Below, piece by piece: positions 29,180 through 36,951 of a stretch of 64,000 bases of DNA. The position numbers and the translations under genes are program-made. Origin of the DNA: Gimesia chilikensis (lineage in GTDB: Bacteria; Planctomycetota; Planctomycetia; Planctomycetales; Planctomycetaceae); NCBI RefSeq assembly GCF_007744075.1, contig NZ_CP036266.1:4573748-4637747 (forward strand), given 5' to 3'. How positions within the stretch are numbered: position 1 is the stretch's first letter; every line of letters starts with the position of its first letter. The notes beneath the pieces are model-generated. The model worked only from the letters and a program-made list of their open reading frames with translations. It was not told the DNA's origin and made no database searches.

Positions 29180-29214
29180 ACTGAGCTGCGAGAGTCCCCC
29201 GCAGCTCAGTTTTT
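29180..29214. terminator. Terminator hairpin downstream of the Cys-rich gene
   Basis: Arms ACTGAGCTGC (29180-29189) and GCAGCTCAGT (29201-29210). On the plus strand T5 follows; on the minus strand TTCTCTTTTG follows. The only known gene that needs it is the minus-strand secreted protein ending at 29276, although the better T run is on the other strand. Possibly bidirectional. Confidence 0.65.
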
Positions 29215-29275
29215 ACTTAACCACATTGTCTATCCTGTAGTTAGGAACCTGGTTTACATCAATCACACCGGCCGC

Positions 29276-29845
29276 TTAAGGAAAAAACGGATCATTTCGA
29301 ATGGAATTGGTCGACACAGGTACCGCACTACGATAGACGGGCTGAGCTACCGGACGGTAAGTCTGGTACTGGGGACGGCTATTCCAGTTGGGAGTGTTAT
29401 AGCTGGGAGCGTTATAGCTGGGGTAACTCTGCACAGGGTAACGATACTGTGAAATCCCACAGTTACCACCGGGGCAGTTGTTAAAACCAGTTCCACAATT
29501 CCCGGTCGCACAGCTTCCAGTAGGACAGTTACCGGTCGTACAGGAACTGCTGTAACCTGAGCCTGTATAGCATCGGCCGTTGGCGCAGTTGGTGTTACCG
29601 TAGTTAGCCGAACCGTAGTAAGGCTGGTAAGCCACCTGGCGGGGCTGTGACTGGAATGGTGCTGACAGAGCCCGGAACGGAAAAGTCAGAACATCGACCA
29701 CACCACTGCCCGGCTGAGAAGGATTGTAAGCGGTCTGTACCGGCTGAGTCAGACTGGTGTTGCTGAACTCGGCTGCTTCAGATTTTTCAGAGACCATAAC
29801 CATGGCTGCCAGGCAAACTGCAAGCGTTGGAAATAAACGTTTCAT
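29276..29845 (-). CDS. Secreted Cys/Gly/Asn-rich repeat protein
   Basis: 189 residues with a signal peptide (about 1-24, cleaved near SEAAE). The mature middle (about 85-132) holds eight cysteines, five of them in a five-residue pattern TGxC / GGxC (TTGNC, PTGSC, ATGNC, PGGNC). The flanks are rich in Tyr, Pro, Asn and Gln (SYPSYNAPSYNTPNWN). This looks like a surface or cell-wall-associated low-complexity protein with disulfide cross-links. GGAG lies 7 nt before ATG 29845. No enzyme motif. Confidence 0.65.
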   Translation of the reverse strand: MKRLFPTLAVCLAAMVMVSEKSEAAEFSNTSLTQPVQTAYNPSQPGSGVVDVLTFPFRALSAPFQSQPRQVAYQPYYGSANYGNTNCANGRCYTGSGYSSSCTTGNCPTGSCATGNCGTGFNNCPGGNCGISQYRYPVQSYPSYNAPSYNTPNWNSRPQYQTYRPVAQPVYRSAVPVSTNSIRNDPFFP

Positions 29846-30329
29846 TGCGATTTCTCCACATTCGTGAAAGTCATTAAACTGATGTCATTTAAACCACCTC
29901 GTGGTGACTCTCCACTAATGCATTCGCCGTGCCATTCATCTTACACCAACAGACAATACAACACCCATCATAAACAATAGCAGACACTTACAACATTTAC
30001 CCACAAAACAAAAATATCATTTACGCAACACCCAGGCACCTCAAAATGTAACATTTACGATACCACATCTACAAATCAGACTGATACACAGGACCCATTC
30101 TTCAACTGCGCAAACTTTGACGGCATCAGATGCAATCTAATCTACCTGACCAGTATATATTCGAACTGAAACTTGAATCGAATGTTATCATTTTGATTTT
30201 GCACCTCAAATCAGGATGAGGCCTGCTCGGATTATTCTGAATAGGCGCTTCTGCCGATATCCAATATAAAGCCGCTTCCCCTCACGAAATTCACCAGCCA
30301 TTGTTCTATCTGTCAGAGCGATTTACACG
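29846..30329. other. A/T-rich divergent spacer
   Basis: 484 bp, noticeably A/T-rich against the neighbours, between a minus-strand secreted protein and the plus-strand voltage-sensor gene. It should contain both promoters. TATATA and TATAAA words occur (30155-30162, near 30266), but no well-spaced pair was found. No gene seen. Confidence 0.4.
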
Positions 30330-31244
30330 ATGAACCGGTACACCAAAAAAGTCGATCAGTTTGCAGCCGCTCCCATGTTTACGGTTTCAATTCTGTTCCT
30401 GGCCTTTTTCGCCGGCTTTCTGCACCTGAAGAATCTGGAGTCAGAGGGAATCCCACTCTTAATCTGCGAGTGGAGTCTGTTCCTGCTCTACCCCTGCTTC
30501 ATGATCGAAGCCATGGTGCACCTCGCACTGGGAAGTCCCCGCTGGAAACTGAATCTGCTCTACTGCCTGATCCCTCCTCTCCGCATTACAGCCCGCGACC
30601 AGATGAGCGGTCGTGCGATCTGGTTTCCGCTCCTCGCCTGGAGCGAAGTTGATAAACAGTTCTGCAAACGGGTTAGCAAAACGTTTTCCGCCCCCATGCT
30701 GTTAATCGCGCTGCTCGTCTTACCACTGTTTGCCGCCGAACACTACTGGTCGGAACAGATCCAGGCCAGCCCCATGCTGGCCGACCTGACAGCGATCGCC
30801 ACCGGTTTCATCTGGTTCGCCTTCACGCTGGAATTCATTATCATGATTTCCATCGTGCAGAAAAGACTGGATTATTGCCGTAAACACTGGATCGATCTGG
30901 CAGTCATCTGCCTGCCCATGGTCGCGTTTCTGAAATTTTTCACGACCACCAGTAAACTGCTGCGACTTCAGCAACTTGCACGCTCTGCACGGATCTTCCG
31001 CCTGAAAAGCCTGGTGATGAAGCTCTACCGGGCACTGCTGATACTGGAAATCGTGAACCGGTTCCTGCATCGCAACCCGGAAAAACGGATCGCCCGGCTG
31101 GAAGAACTGCTCATCGAAAAAGAGCACGAAATGGAAGCGATTCGAGCCGAGATGGCACTGCTCTCAGAGCGAATCGCGCTCAATTCACTGGATGAAGATT
31201 CAGAAACCGAAGTGCTTCCGCTCCCACAAAAAAAGGCTGCCTGA
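30330..31244 (+). CDS. Voltage-sensor domain protein without pore, C-terminal coiled coil
   Basis: 304 residues. Two N-terminal helices (about 17-33, 43-67) and a loop precede a four-helix set that reads like a voltage sensor. S1 is 121-139 with Glu137; S2 is 154-176 with Phe165-x-x-Glu168; S3 is 187-203 with Asp189; S4 is 208-235 with Arg212, Arg218, Arg221, Arg224 and Lys226, three Arg at exact 3-residue spacing. No S5-pore-S6 and no TxGYG follow. Instead residues 251-285 form a charged heptad coiled coil (EKRIARLEELLIEKEHEMEA). Annotation as an ion transport protein is safe; channel activity is unproven. Its last codons overlap the terminator of the facing gene. Confidence 0.7.
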   Translation: MNRYTKKVDQFAAAPMFTVSILFLAFFAGFLHLKNLESEGIPLLICEWSLFLLYPCFMIEAMVHLALGSPRWKLNLLYCLIPPLRITARDQMSGRAIWFPLLAWSEVDKQFCKRVSKTFSAPMLLIALLVLPLFAAEHYWSEQIQASPMLADLTAIATGFIWFAFTLEFIIMISIVQKRLDYCRKHWIDLAVICLPMVAFLKFFTTTSKLLRLQQLARSARIFRLKSLVMKLYRALLILEIVNRFLHRNPEKRIARLEELLIEKEHEMEAIRAEMALLSERIALNSLDEDSETEVLPLPQKKAA

Positions 31245-31257
31245 AGACAGGCAGCCT
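31228..31257 (-). terminator. Terminator of the hydrolase gene, inside the end of the facing gene
   Basis: On the minus strand, AGGCTGCCTG (31257-31248), loop TCTT, CAGGCAGCCT (31243-31234), then a run of T to 31228. A 10-bp stem plus T tract. It occupies the last codons and stop of the plus-strand voltage-sensor gene (the Lys-Lys codons supply the T tract). Confidence 0.85.
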
Positions 31258-31332
31258 GGGAACATCTCTATCTGGTTGAACATTAAATTGTGGTCGGAGA
31301 TTTCTCCCTAGACCTGCGTCTCTGCTCAATCT

Positions 31333-32298
31333 CTACTCATCTCGGTCATACCGGGGACGACGATCCGACCAGTCGCCGGGAAGTTTTTTCAGGTGGGCAT
31401 CCAGGAACTTGAGAATATCGACTTCCAGTCCCAGCCGTTTCCCCAGCATGTCAGTACCTCTCAGCTTTCCGGGGTAAGACTCCTTGTACATTCTCCCCTT
31501 GGAATTTGCAGCCGAGGTCAGTTGCGAAAAGAGCTTCTCAGTATAATTACGATCGTAAGAATCACCTGAACTGCTGCAGACAAAAAAACTGATACCGAAA
31601 ACAGGTTCTTTCAAACTCACGGAAGGTTGTGAAGAAGTCAGCCCTTTGACGCGGGATTCAGGAGAAATCAGCACCAGTGCCCGTACGGTCTGACCTTTGG
31701 GAGTCTTAGCTGCCAGCACGGGGGCGTCATCATAGGGTACTTTGCCCCAGTCCAGTAACGCGTAGTTCAAAGCAATCGGTACACTCATATCAGAAGCAAT
31801 GATGGCTGTCTTCTGCATATTGAGGTGCTTTTTCTGGTGTTCGTCGAACAGAAATTTCCAGATGGTTTCCATGTCGAACACAACCATCGCTTTGTAATCC
31901 AGTGCAGAAAGATTATCCCCTCTGCCCCCCTTCTGATTCTGGTTACCACCACCGGGAGCGTTCGGCTGGCTCTTTCCATGTTTACGCAGGTCGACAGACA
32001 CAACCGCGTAGCCATTCTTCTGCAGGACCGGGGCAAACCCGTTATCCCAGGCCCGCTTGCTGCCCCCCTTACCGTGCAACAGAACGACGACCGGTGAATC
32101 CGCTGCGTTACTCGATTCATAATAAGTAATCGCAATCGGCCAGCCTCCCTGCGAAGACAGGGTCAACTCCTGCGGCTTCGGAGGGCCTTTCACATCCTTA
32201 CTCTGAGCGAACACTGCACTGGAAGTCAGGAGTACCATTGAGAGAAACGTAAAGAGCGAACGCTTCCATTGACCATTTTGCATGCTGACGAATGACAT
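31333..32298 (-). CDS. Secreted alpha/beta-hydrolase-fold protein
   Basis: 321 residues from ATG 32298: signal peptide ending near VFAQ, then an alpha/beta hydrolase core with the oxyanion HGKGG (75-79) and VSVDLRKHGKS. At the nucleophile elbow, where G-x-S-x-G is usual, the sequence is AIIASDMSVP: the central residue is Asp170. Either an Asp-nucleophile hydrolase or a catalytically altered member. A low-complexity insert GGGNQNQKGGRG follows HGKS. The longer frame starts with GTG at 32304. Substrate unknown. Confidence 0.7.
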   Translation of the reverse strand: MSFVSMQNGQWKRSLFTFLSMVLLTSSAVFAQSKDVKGPPKPQELTLSSQGGWPIAITYYESSNAADSPVVVLLHGKGGSKRAWDNGFAPVLQKNGYAVVSVDLRKHGKSQPNAPGGGNQNQKGGRGDNLSALDYKAMVVFDMETIWKFLFDEHQKKHLNMQKTAIIASDMSVPIALNYALLDWGKVPYDDAPVLAAKTPKGQTVRALVLISPESRVKGLTSSQPSVSLKEPVFGISFFVCSSSGDSYDRNYTEKLFSQLTSAANSKGRMYKESYPGKLRGTDMLGKRLGLEVDILKFLDAHLKKLPGDWSDRRPRYDRDE

Positions 32299-32581
32299 TC
32301 TCACAGGACCCCCTCGGCGTTGGAATTATCTTGTTGTAACTGTAAACTGAACGTAAACAGTTGTTCTCGCGATTCAAAAGACAGGTTCTTATTCAATTCA
32401 TTCTATGGATAACGGGAGATCAGGTCAAATAGAAGTCGGCAGTTCTGTGCAGAGATTGTACTGACACATAATATTCACCCACAAAGACTTACAACGGATG
32501 TGTTTACCGACTTTTTTCCCGTTGATTCCCCATGAACTGATCACCAGTCCCAACAGCATCCTAGATTCAGGCAGCCTGCGG

Positions 32582-32980
32582 ATGGAAAACCAGACACCGG
32601 ATGAATCAACGCCGCAGACCTTTCTGGGTCTGCACCGGAGCGATCAGTATTTTTTAGGTGTACTGCTGATTGTGATTCTCTGCCTGTCACTCCTGCATCT
32701 GGCGCGACTGTCCCGCTGGGGAACCGAGCCACTCGAAATTGAGAAACAGACACCGCTGCCTTACGATTATCAGCTCGATATCAATCAGGCAACCTGGGTA
32801 GAGTTTGCCCAGCTCAAGCAGATCGGTCCTGTTTTAGCCAGGCGCATCGTTGACTATCGCGAGATACACGGCCCTTTTCGCTCAATCGATGATCTGCTGC
32901 AGGTCAAAGGCATCGGACCCAAAAAACTGGCAGCGAATCGAAAACATTTTCTGCCCCTTCCCCCAGGCGTCAATCCCTGA
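32582..32980 (+). CDS. Membrane-anchored helix-hairpin-helix (ComEA-like) protein
   Basis: 132 residues from ATG 32582: a polar head, one transmembrane helix (about 23-40) and a C-terminal double HhH unit DINQATWVEFAQLKQIGPVLARRIVDYREIHGPF...VKGIGPKKL (66-117). The GIGP/IGPVLA motifs are typical of the ComEA DNA-binding domain. In competence systems such proteins hold incoming DNA in the periplasm; no other competence gene is near, so the role is open. ATG 32498 would add 28 residues; neither start has a strong ribosome site. Confidence 0.75.
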   Translation: MENQTPDESTPQTFLGLHRSDQYFLGVLLIVILCLSLLHLARLSRWGTEPLEIEKQTPLPYDYQLDINQATWVEFAQLKQIGPVLARRIVDYREIHGPFRSIDDLLQVKGIGPKKLAANRKHFLPLPPGVNP

Positions 32981-33177
32981 AACAGACGGACAGACGTTGT
33001 CGCGAATCCCCCCGAAAATTAACAGTAGATTCTCATTTCTTTGCCGCTCGTCTCCGATGACAGTTGATTCCACGCCCGATTCCGGGTTGAATAGGCTTTC
33101 CTTATTATAACATCTGATCTGACACTTCTGACTGATCAACCCCGATTATAGCGTTCAACTCAAAGGGTTTACTTCTT

Positions 33178-33480
33178 ATGGCAGGTTTTGATCACGGCCC
33201 GAATGAGCCGGGAGAACAGGAAAACCACGAGACGATCTCTCGTAACACGCGACTGGGTTTAATCCTGTTTACCGTTTATCTGTTGCTGTATGGCGGTTTC
33301 GTTTTCCTGAATACGTTCTCACCAGCCAAAATGGAAGTTGTGGTCTTCGCCGGACTCAACCTGGCCATCGTCTACGGCTTCACGCTGATCATCGCTGCCT
33401 TCGTGCTCGCCATCATCTATGGCTGGATGTGCCGCAATGATGTCGCCTCCTCCGGTTCCAGCAATCAGGGGGATGCATAA
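33178..33480 (+). CDS. DUF485 small membrane protein
   Basis: 100 residues, two transmembrane helices (about 26-45 and 55-82), with the DUF485 pattern RLGLILFTVYLLLYGGFVFLN. In E. coli the DUF485 gene yjcH precedes actP; here it directly precedes a symporter of the same class, and its stop overlaps the next start (TAATG), which supports the assignment. Confidence 0.9.
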   Translation: MAGFDHGPNEPGEQENHETISRNTRLGLILFTVYLLLYGGFVFLNTFSPAKMEVVVFAGLNLAIVYGFTLIIAAFVLAIIYGWMCRNDVASSGSSNQGDA

Positions 33481-35435
33481 TGCTTTACGAACCCTCTCTG
33501 ATGGCGGTCCTCATCTTTGGTGTGATCGTTGCCATTACCCTCGGACTCAGTTTCTGGCTCGGTGCGAAAGCGAAGTCGGCCAAGGGATACTTCGCCGCCT
33601 CAGGTGGCATTCACTGGTTCATTAACGGCGTCGCCTTCGCTGGTGACTACCTCTCCGCCGCTTCCTTCTTGGGAATCTGCGGGATGATCGCCTTCTACGG
33701 TTACGATGGCTTCCTGTATTCCATCGGTTACCTGGCCGGATGGATCGTCGCCTTGTTCGTGATCGCGGAACCCCTCAAACGCATGGGGCGTTTCACCTTT
33801 GCCGATGCCCTCGACAGCCGTTTCCAGTCACGGGGTATTAAATTAGCCGCTGCCATCAGTACCCTGGCTGTCAGTATCTTCTATCTGATTCCTCAGATGG
33901 TTGGCGCCGGTGCACTGATCACTCCCCTGCTCGGCTTTCCACACTACGTCGGCGTGCTCCTTGTCGGGACGATCGTGATCATCATCGTCGTCACCGCCGG
34001 CATGGTCAGCACCACCTACGTGCAGTTCCTCAAAGGGTCGCTGCTCGTTATCTTCAGTACCCTGCTCACCGTCCTGATTCTGCAGCGCGGTTTCTCTACC
34101 GATCCGGTGAATAACGGGAAATCGACGCATCAGTTCCAGATCCTCGGACCGGCGGCCAGCGATGACATTGAACTCTGGAACAATGAACTCGGCCTGACCG
34201 AACAGGACTCCCTGACCCCGCTCAACGAAGGCCCCTGGAAAGACAAAGGCTACCTGCAGCTGACCCGCGCTGACAAAACATCCTACTGGAAACTGACTCA
34301 AAACGCGGAGCAGCAGTACTTTCTCTCGGAAACACAGTACAAGGAAAAAACAGCGGACGGTAAGATCATCATCAACGGCCTCCCACAGGGAACCGGCGAA
34401 GGGGAAACCGACTTCTACCCGGTCGGCCGTATCAGCAAGCTGCCGGATGACAAGAAAGAAACCGGTCCACTGGGGCTCACCGAGTTCTTCAGCACGCTCA
34501 GCAAAAGTGAAGTGATCCTCTGGGGCTCCGATACCGTCAAACTGAAAGACGGCGCAGACCTGACGATCTACTTCCCCAAGCCAACCTCAGGCGAGAAAGT
34601 TCTCAGTCCGGGCAACCATCCCAAATTCGCCGGGATCCGGGGTTCCGATCTGAAAGGTAAGCTCAACTTCCTCTCCCTGATGCTGGCCCTGTTCTGTGGA
34701 ACCGCCTCCCTGCCTCACATTCTCATTCGTTACTACACCGTGAAAGACCAGGCCAGCGCCCGTAAGAGTACCATCGTCGGTATCGGGAGCATCGGCTATT
34801 TCTATATCCTCACACTCTTCATGGGGCTTGGAGCCATGACCAGCGGTGCCATGGATGTCACCAACTCCAACATGGCCGCTCCTCTGCTCGCCAAGAGCAT
34901 CAGCGACTGGCTCTTCGCGATCATCTCCGCGATCGCTTTCACCACCGTGCTGGGAACCGTCAGTGGTCTGATTATCGCTTCCAGCGGTGCGGTCGTGCAC
35001 GACCTGATGTCGAGCTTCATGAAAATCGAAATGAACGACTTCGCCAAAGTGCGGATCGCTAAAATCGCGTCGGTCGTTGTTGGTCTGATCGCGATCATCC
35101 TCGGGATTCTCTTCAAGGAATTCAACGTGAATTACCTGGTCGGCTGGGCCTTCAGCGTGGCTGCTTCCGCGAACCTGCCCGCCCTGGTAATGCTGCTCTT
35201 CTGGCCCAAAACCACCAAGCAGGGTATCACCGTCGCGATCTTTGTCGGCATGATTTCTTCGCTCGCCTGGATTCTGCTCAGCGCCGATTCCTATAAAGGC
35301 ATCTATGGACTCAAACCCGAAGACGCGATCGTCCCCTTCAGCCAGCCTGGACTGGTGACGATTCCGCTCGGCTTCCTGACACTGATCCTCGTCTCCCTGC
35401 TGACTCAGCCCAAAAAAGAGGAGGCAGCCAGTTGA
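33480..35435 (+). CDS. Sodium:solute symporter, acetate permease (ActP) type, with large insertion
   Basis: 651 residues, SSS family. The N-terminal part AKSAKGYFAASGGIHWFINGVAFAGDYLSAASFLG is the ActP-type TM1-2 region; FCGTASLPHILIRYYTV is the conserved later block. Between them (about 207-383) lies a hydrophilic insertion of roughly 175 residues, where ActP proteins have a loop of a few tens. Likely substrate: short carboxylates such as acetate. The start overlaps the DUF485 stop and the stop overlaps the next start, so the three genes are translationally coupled. Confidence 0.85.
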   Translation: MLYEPSLMAVLIFGVIVAITLGLSFWLGAKAKSAKGYFAASGGIHWFINGVAFAGDYLSAASFLGICGMIAFYGYDGFLYSIGYLAGWIVALFVIAEPLKRMGRFTFADALDSRFQSRGIKLAAAISTLAVSIFYLIPQMVGAGALITPLLGFPHYVGVLLVGTIVIIIVVTAGMVSTTYVQFLKGSLLVIFSTLLTVLILQRGFSTDPVNNGKSTHQFQILGPAASDDIELWNNELGLTEQDSLTPLNEGPWKDKGYLQLTRADKTSYWKLTQNAEQQYFLSETQYKEKTADGKIIINGLPQGTGEGETDFYPVGRISKLPDDKKETGPLGLTEFFSTLSKSEVILWGSDTVKLKDGADLTIYFPKPTSGEKVLSPGNHPKFAGIRGSDLKGKLNFLSLMLALFCGTASLPHILIRYYTVKDQASARKSTIVGIGSIGYFYILTLFMGLGAMTSGAMDVTNSNMAAPLLAKSISDWLFAIISAIAFTTVLGTVSGLIIASSGAVVHDLMSSFMKIEMNDFAKVRIAKIASVVVGLIAIILGILFKEFNVNYLVGWAFSVAASANLPALVMLLFWPKTTKQGITVAIFVGMISSLAWILLSADSYKGIYGLKPEDAIVPFSQPGLVTIPLGFLTLILVSLLTQPKKEEAAS

Positions 35436-35875
35436 ACGAGCAGCCACCCGAACAGGAATGGCTCACTGCGACCGCAGTCGAAGAAGGCGTGACCGTATTG
35501 TTTCGTCTGCTCCCCCACGTCCCGCTGGGCATCAAGACCAGTGATTATCCGGACCGCGTGGAGATCGTCTGGCCTTACCAGTCAGAGAACGAAAGCAAGC
35601 TCCCCGGTCCCCTCGATCGGGAGCAGATGAGCCACTTCGAAGAACTGCTCGTCAACCTCTGGGGGGAAAACGGTCTGGGACACCTCACAATGCTCATCAC
35701 GGGAAACCAGGTCTGTCACTGGCAGTGGTACGTTCGGAACGAGGAAGAAGCACTCGCCATCTTCAACAAAGCGGTGGAAGAACTCCCCACGCTGCCGATC
35801 CAGATTCACTCCCAGCACGACCCCGACTGGCACGCCTATTCTGATTTCATGCATCAAGTCAGGAAAAGCAACTAA
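35432..35875 (+). CDS. DUF695-like soluble protein, TTG start
   Basis: 147 residues. The start is TTG 35432, overlapping the symporter stop (TTGA); GAGGAGG at 35418-35424 gives ideal spacing and decides the start. The second half matches the DUF695 pattern: LTMLITGNQVCHWQWYVRNEEEALAIFNKAVEELP followed by PIQIHSQHDPDWHAYSDF. Function of the family is unknown. Its coupling to a transporter operon is the only functional clue. Confidence 0.7.
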   Translation: MNEQPPEQEWLTATAVEEGVTVLFRLLPHVPLGIKTSDYPDRVEIVWPYQSENESKLPGPLDREQMSHFEELLVNLWGENGLGHLTMLITGNQVCHWQWYVRNEEEALAIFNKAVEELPTLPIQIHSQHDPDWHAYSDFMHQVRKSN

Positions 35876-35876
35876 A

Positions 35877-35915
35877 ACAGGCTGACACGGTCAAACCGCA
35901 CCAGCCTGTATTTTT
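35877..35915. terminator. Bidirectional terminator between symporter operon and bestrophin
   Basis: Arms ACAGGCTG (35877-35884) and CAGCCTGT (35902-35909), with a nested stem CGGT/ACCG. On the plus strand A then T5 follows (35911-35915); on the minus strand the stem is followed by TTTTAG. It serves both converging transcripts. Confidence 0.75.
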
Positions 35916-35949
35916 CAAAGTTCATTTGTGAACAATCGGTAGTTCTGAA

Positions 35950-36882
35950 CTACTCTTGAGTCTGCTCCTGCGAACCGAACCGATCCAGGATTTCATTCAC
36001 CGTCGACCGGATCGTAATGCACAGACCATCCAGATCCAGGTCGTCTTCATCCAGGCCGAACGGCTCTTCCACAGAGTGTGCGATCACTTCAATCCCGATC
36101 ATGAAGTAAGCCATGATCACTGTCATCGGCACTGTCCAGAATTTAAACTCTTCCACCAGGCCCCAGGGGAGCGTTAACAGGTAAAGCGTAATACAGTGCC
36201 TGACGAATGTCCGGTACGAAGGAGACAGTCGCGTACGACGAATCCGCTCGCACGCCCCACAGATCTCCATCAGCTCACGGGTCTCCGAATCGATGATTCG
36301 CAGCTCGTCACCATCAATCATACCCGTACGCTTCCAGCCAATCACTCTGCGGTAAATCAGGTCCGCGATGTAAGCCGGAATGTGACGCGGAGGCGGATCG
36401 ATCTGTTCCAGTTCCGGAAACATCGAGAAGTCGTCATCCTCACGCAGGTGATCCCGTAATGCTTCCGGAAAGGCGACAAGCAGATCTGCAAGTTCTCTTA
36501 GTTCCTGCTTGGTGAAGTTCGTCAGCTCGCGAAATTTGATCGCCATATTGCGGCTGATGTTAACCAGCTTGCCCCACAGTTTACGCGCTTCCCACCAGCG
36601 GGCATAGGAGCTGTTCGTCCGAAAGACCAGCAGCAAACCCAGCACCAGGCCGATGATCCCGTGTAGGCTGGAAGAGAAGTCACCAAACTCTTCAATCTCA
36701 ACAATTCGCTCAGGATGTACGCCAAGACCTTCTAAAAAACCCCCGGCGATTGCACCTAAATCATTCTTGATCAGCGGGATCAGGCTATACAGCCCCACGA
36801 GACCTGCATAGTAAGCAATACGCCCGACGGTCCCCAGCTTTTTCTCGATAAACGAAAGATTCAGCTCTGCATCAGCTGCCAT
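35950..36882 (-). CDS. Bestrophin family anion channel
   Basis: 310 residues with the bestrophin (UPF0187) signature FRTNSSYARWWEARKLWG at 87-104. Other family blocks are TLYLLTLPWGLVEEF and the C-terminal VEEPFGLDEDDLDLDGLC. Prokaryotic homologues are pentameric channels; ion preference cannot be read here. Four hydrophobic segments fit the fold. It is codirectional with, and 70 bp after, the SpoIIE-type phosphatase gene. Confidence 0.9.
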   Translation of the reverse strand: MAADAELNLSFIEKKLGTVGRIAYYAGLVGLYSLIPLIKNDLGAIAGGFLEGLGVHPERIVEIEEFGDFSSSLHGIIGLVLGLLLVFRTNSSYARWWEARKLWGKLVNISRNMAIKFRELTNFTKQELRELADLLVAFPEALRDHLREDDDFSMFPELEQIDPPPRHIPAYIADLIYRRVIGWKRTGMIDGDELRIIDSETRELMEICGACERIRRTRLSPSYRTFVRHCITLYLLTLPWGLVEEFKFWTVPMTVIMAYFMIGIEVIAHSVEEPFGLDEDDLDLDGLCITIRSTVNEILDRFGSQEQTQE

Positions 36883-36951
36883 TGATATACGTTCCCTGTA
36901 CCTGTCAATTTACGGTGATCGTTTCAGTCGCGCGAGACGAATATCAGAACT

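Noticed and set aside
28979-29452. 157-codon plus-strand ORF
   Set aside because: It runs through two hairpins and the antisense of the Cys-rich gene; the product has no family-like features.
34587-35447. 286-codon minus-strand ORF inside the symporter gene
   Set aside because: Highly charged, Gly/Asp/His-rich antisense shadow of a membrane protein gene with clear family motifs on the plus strand.
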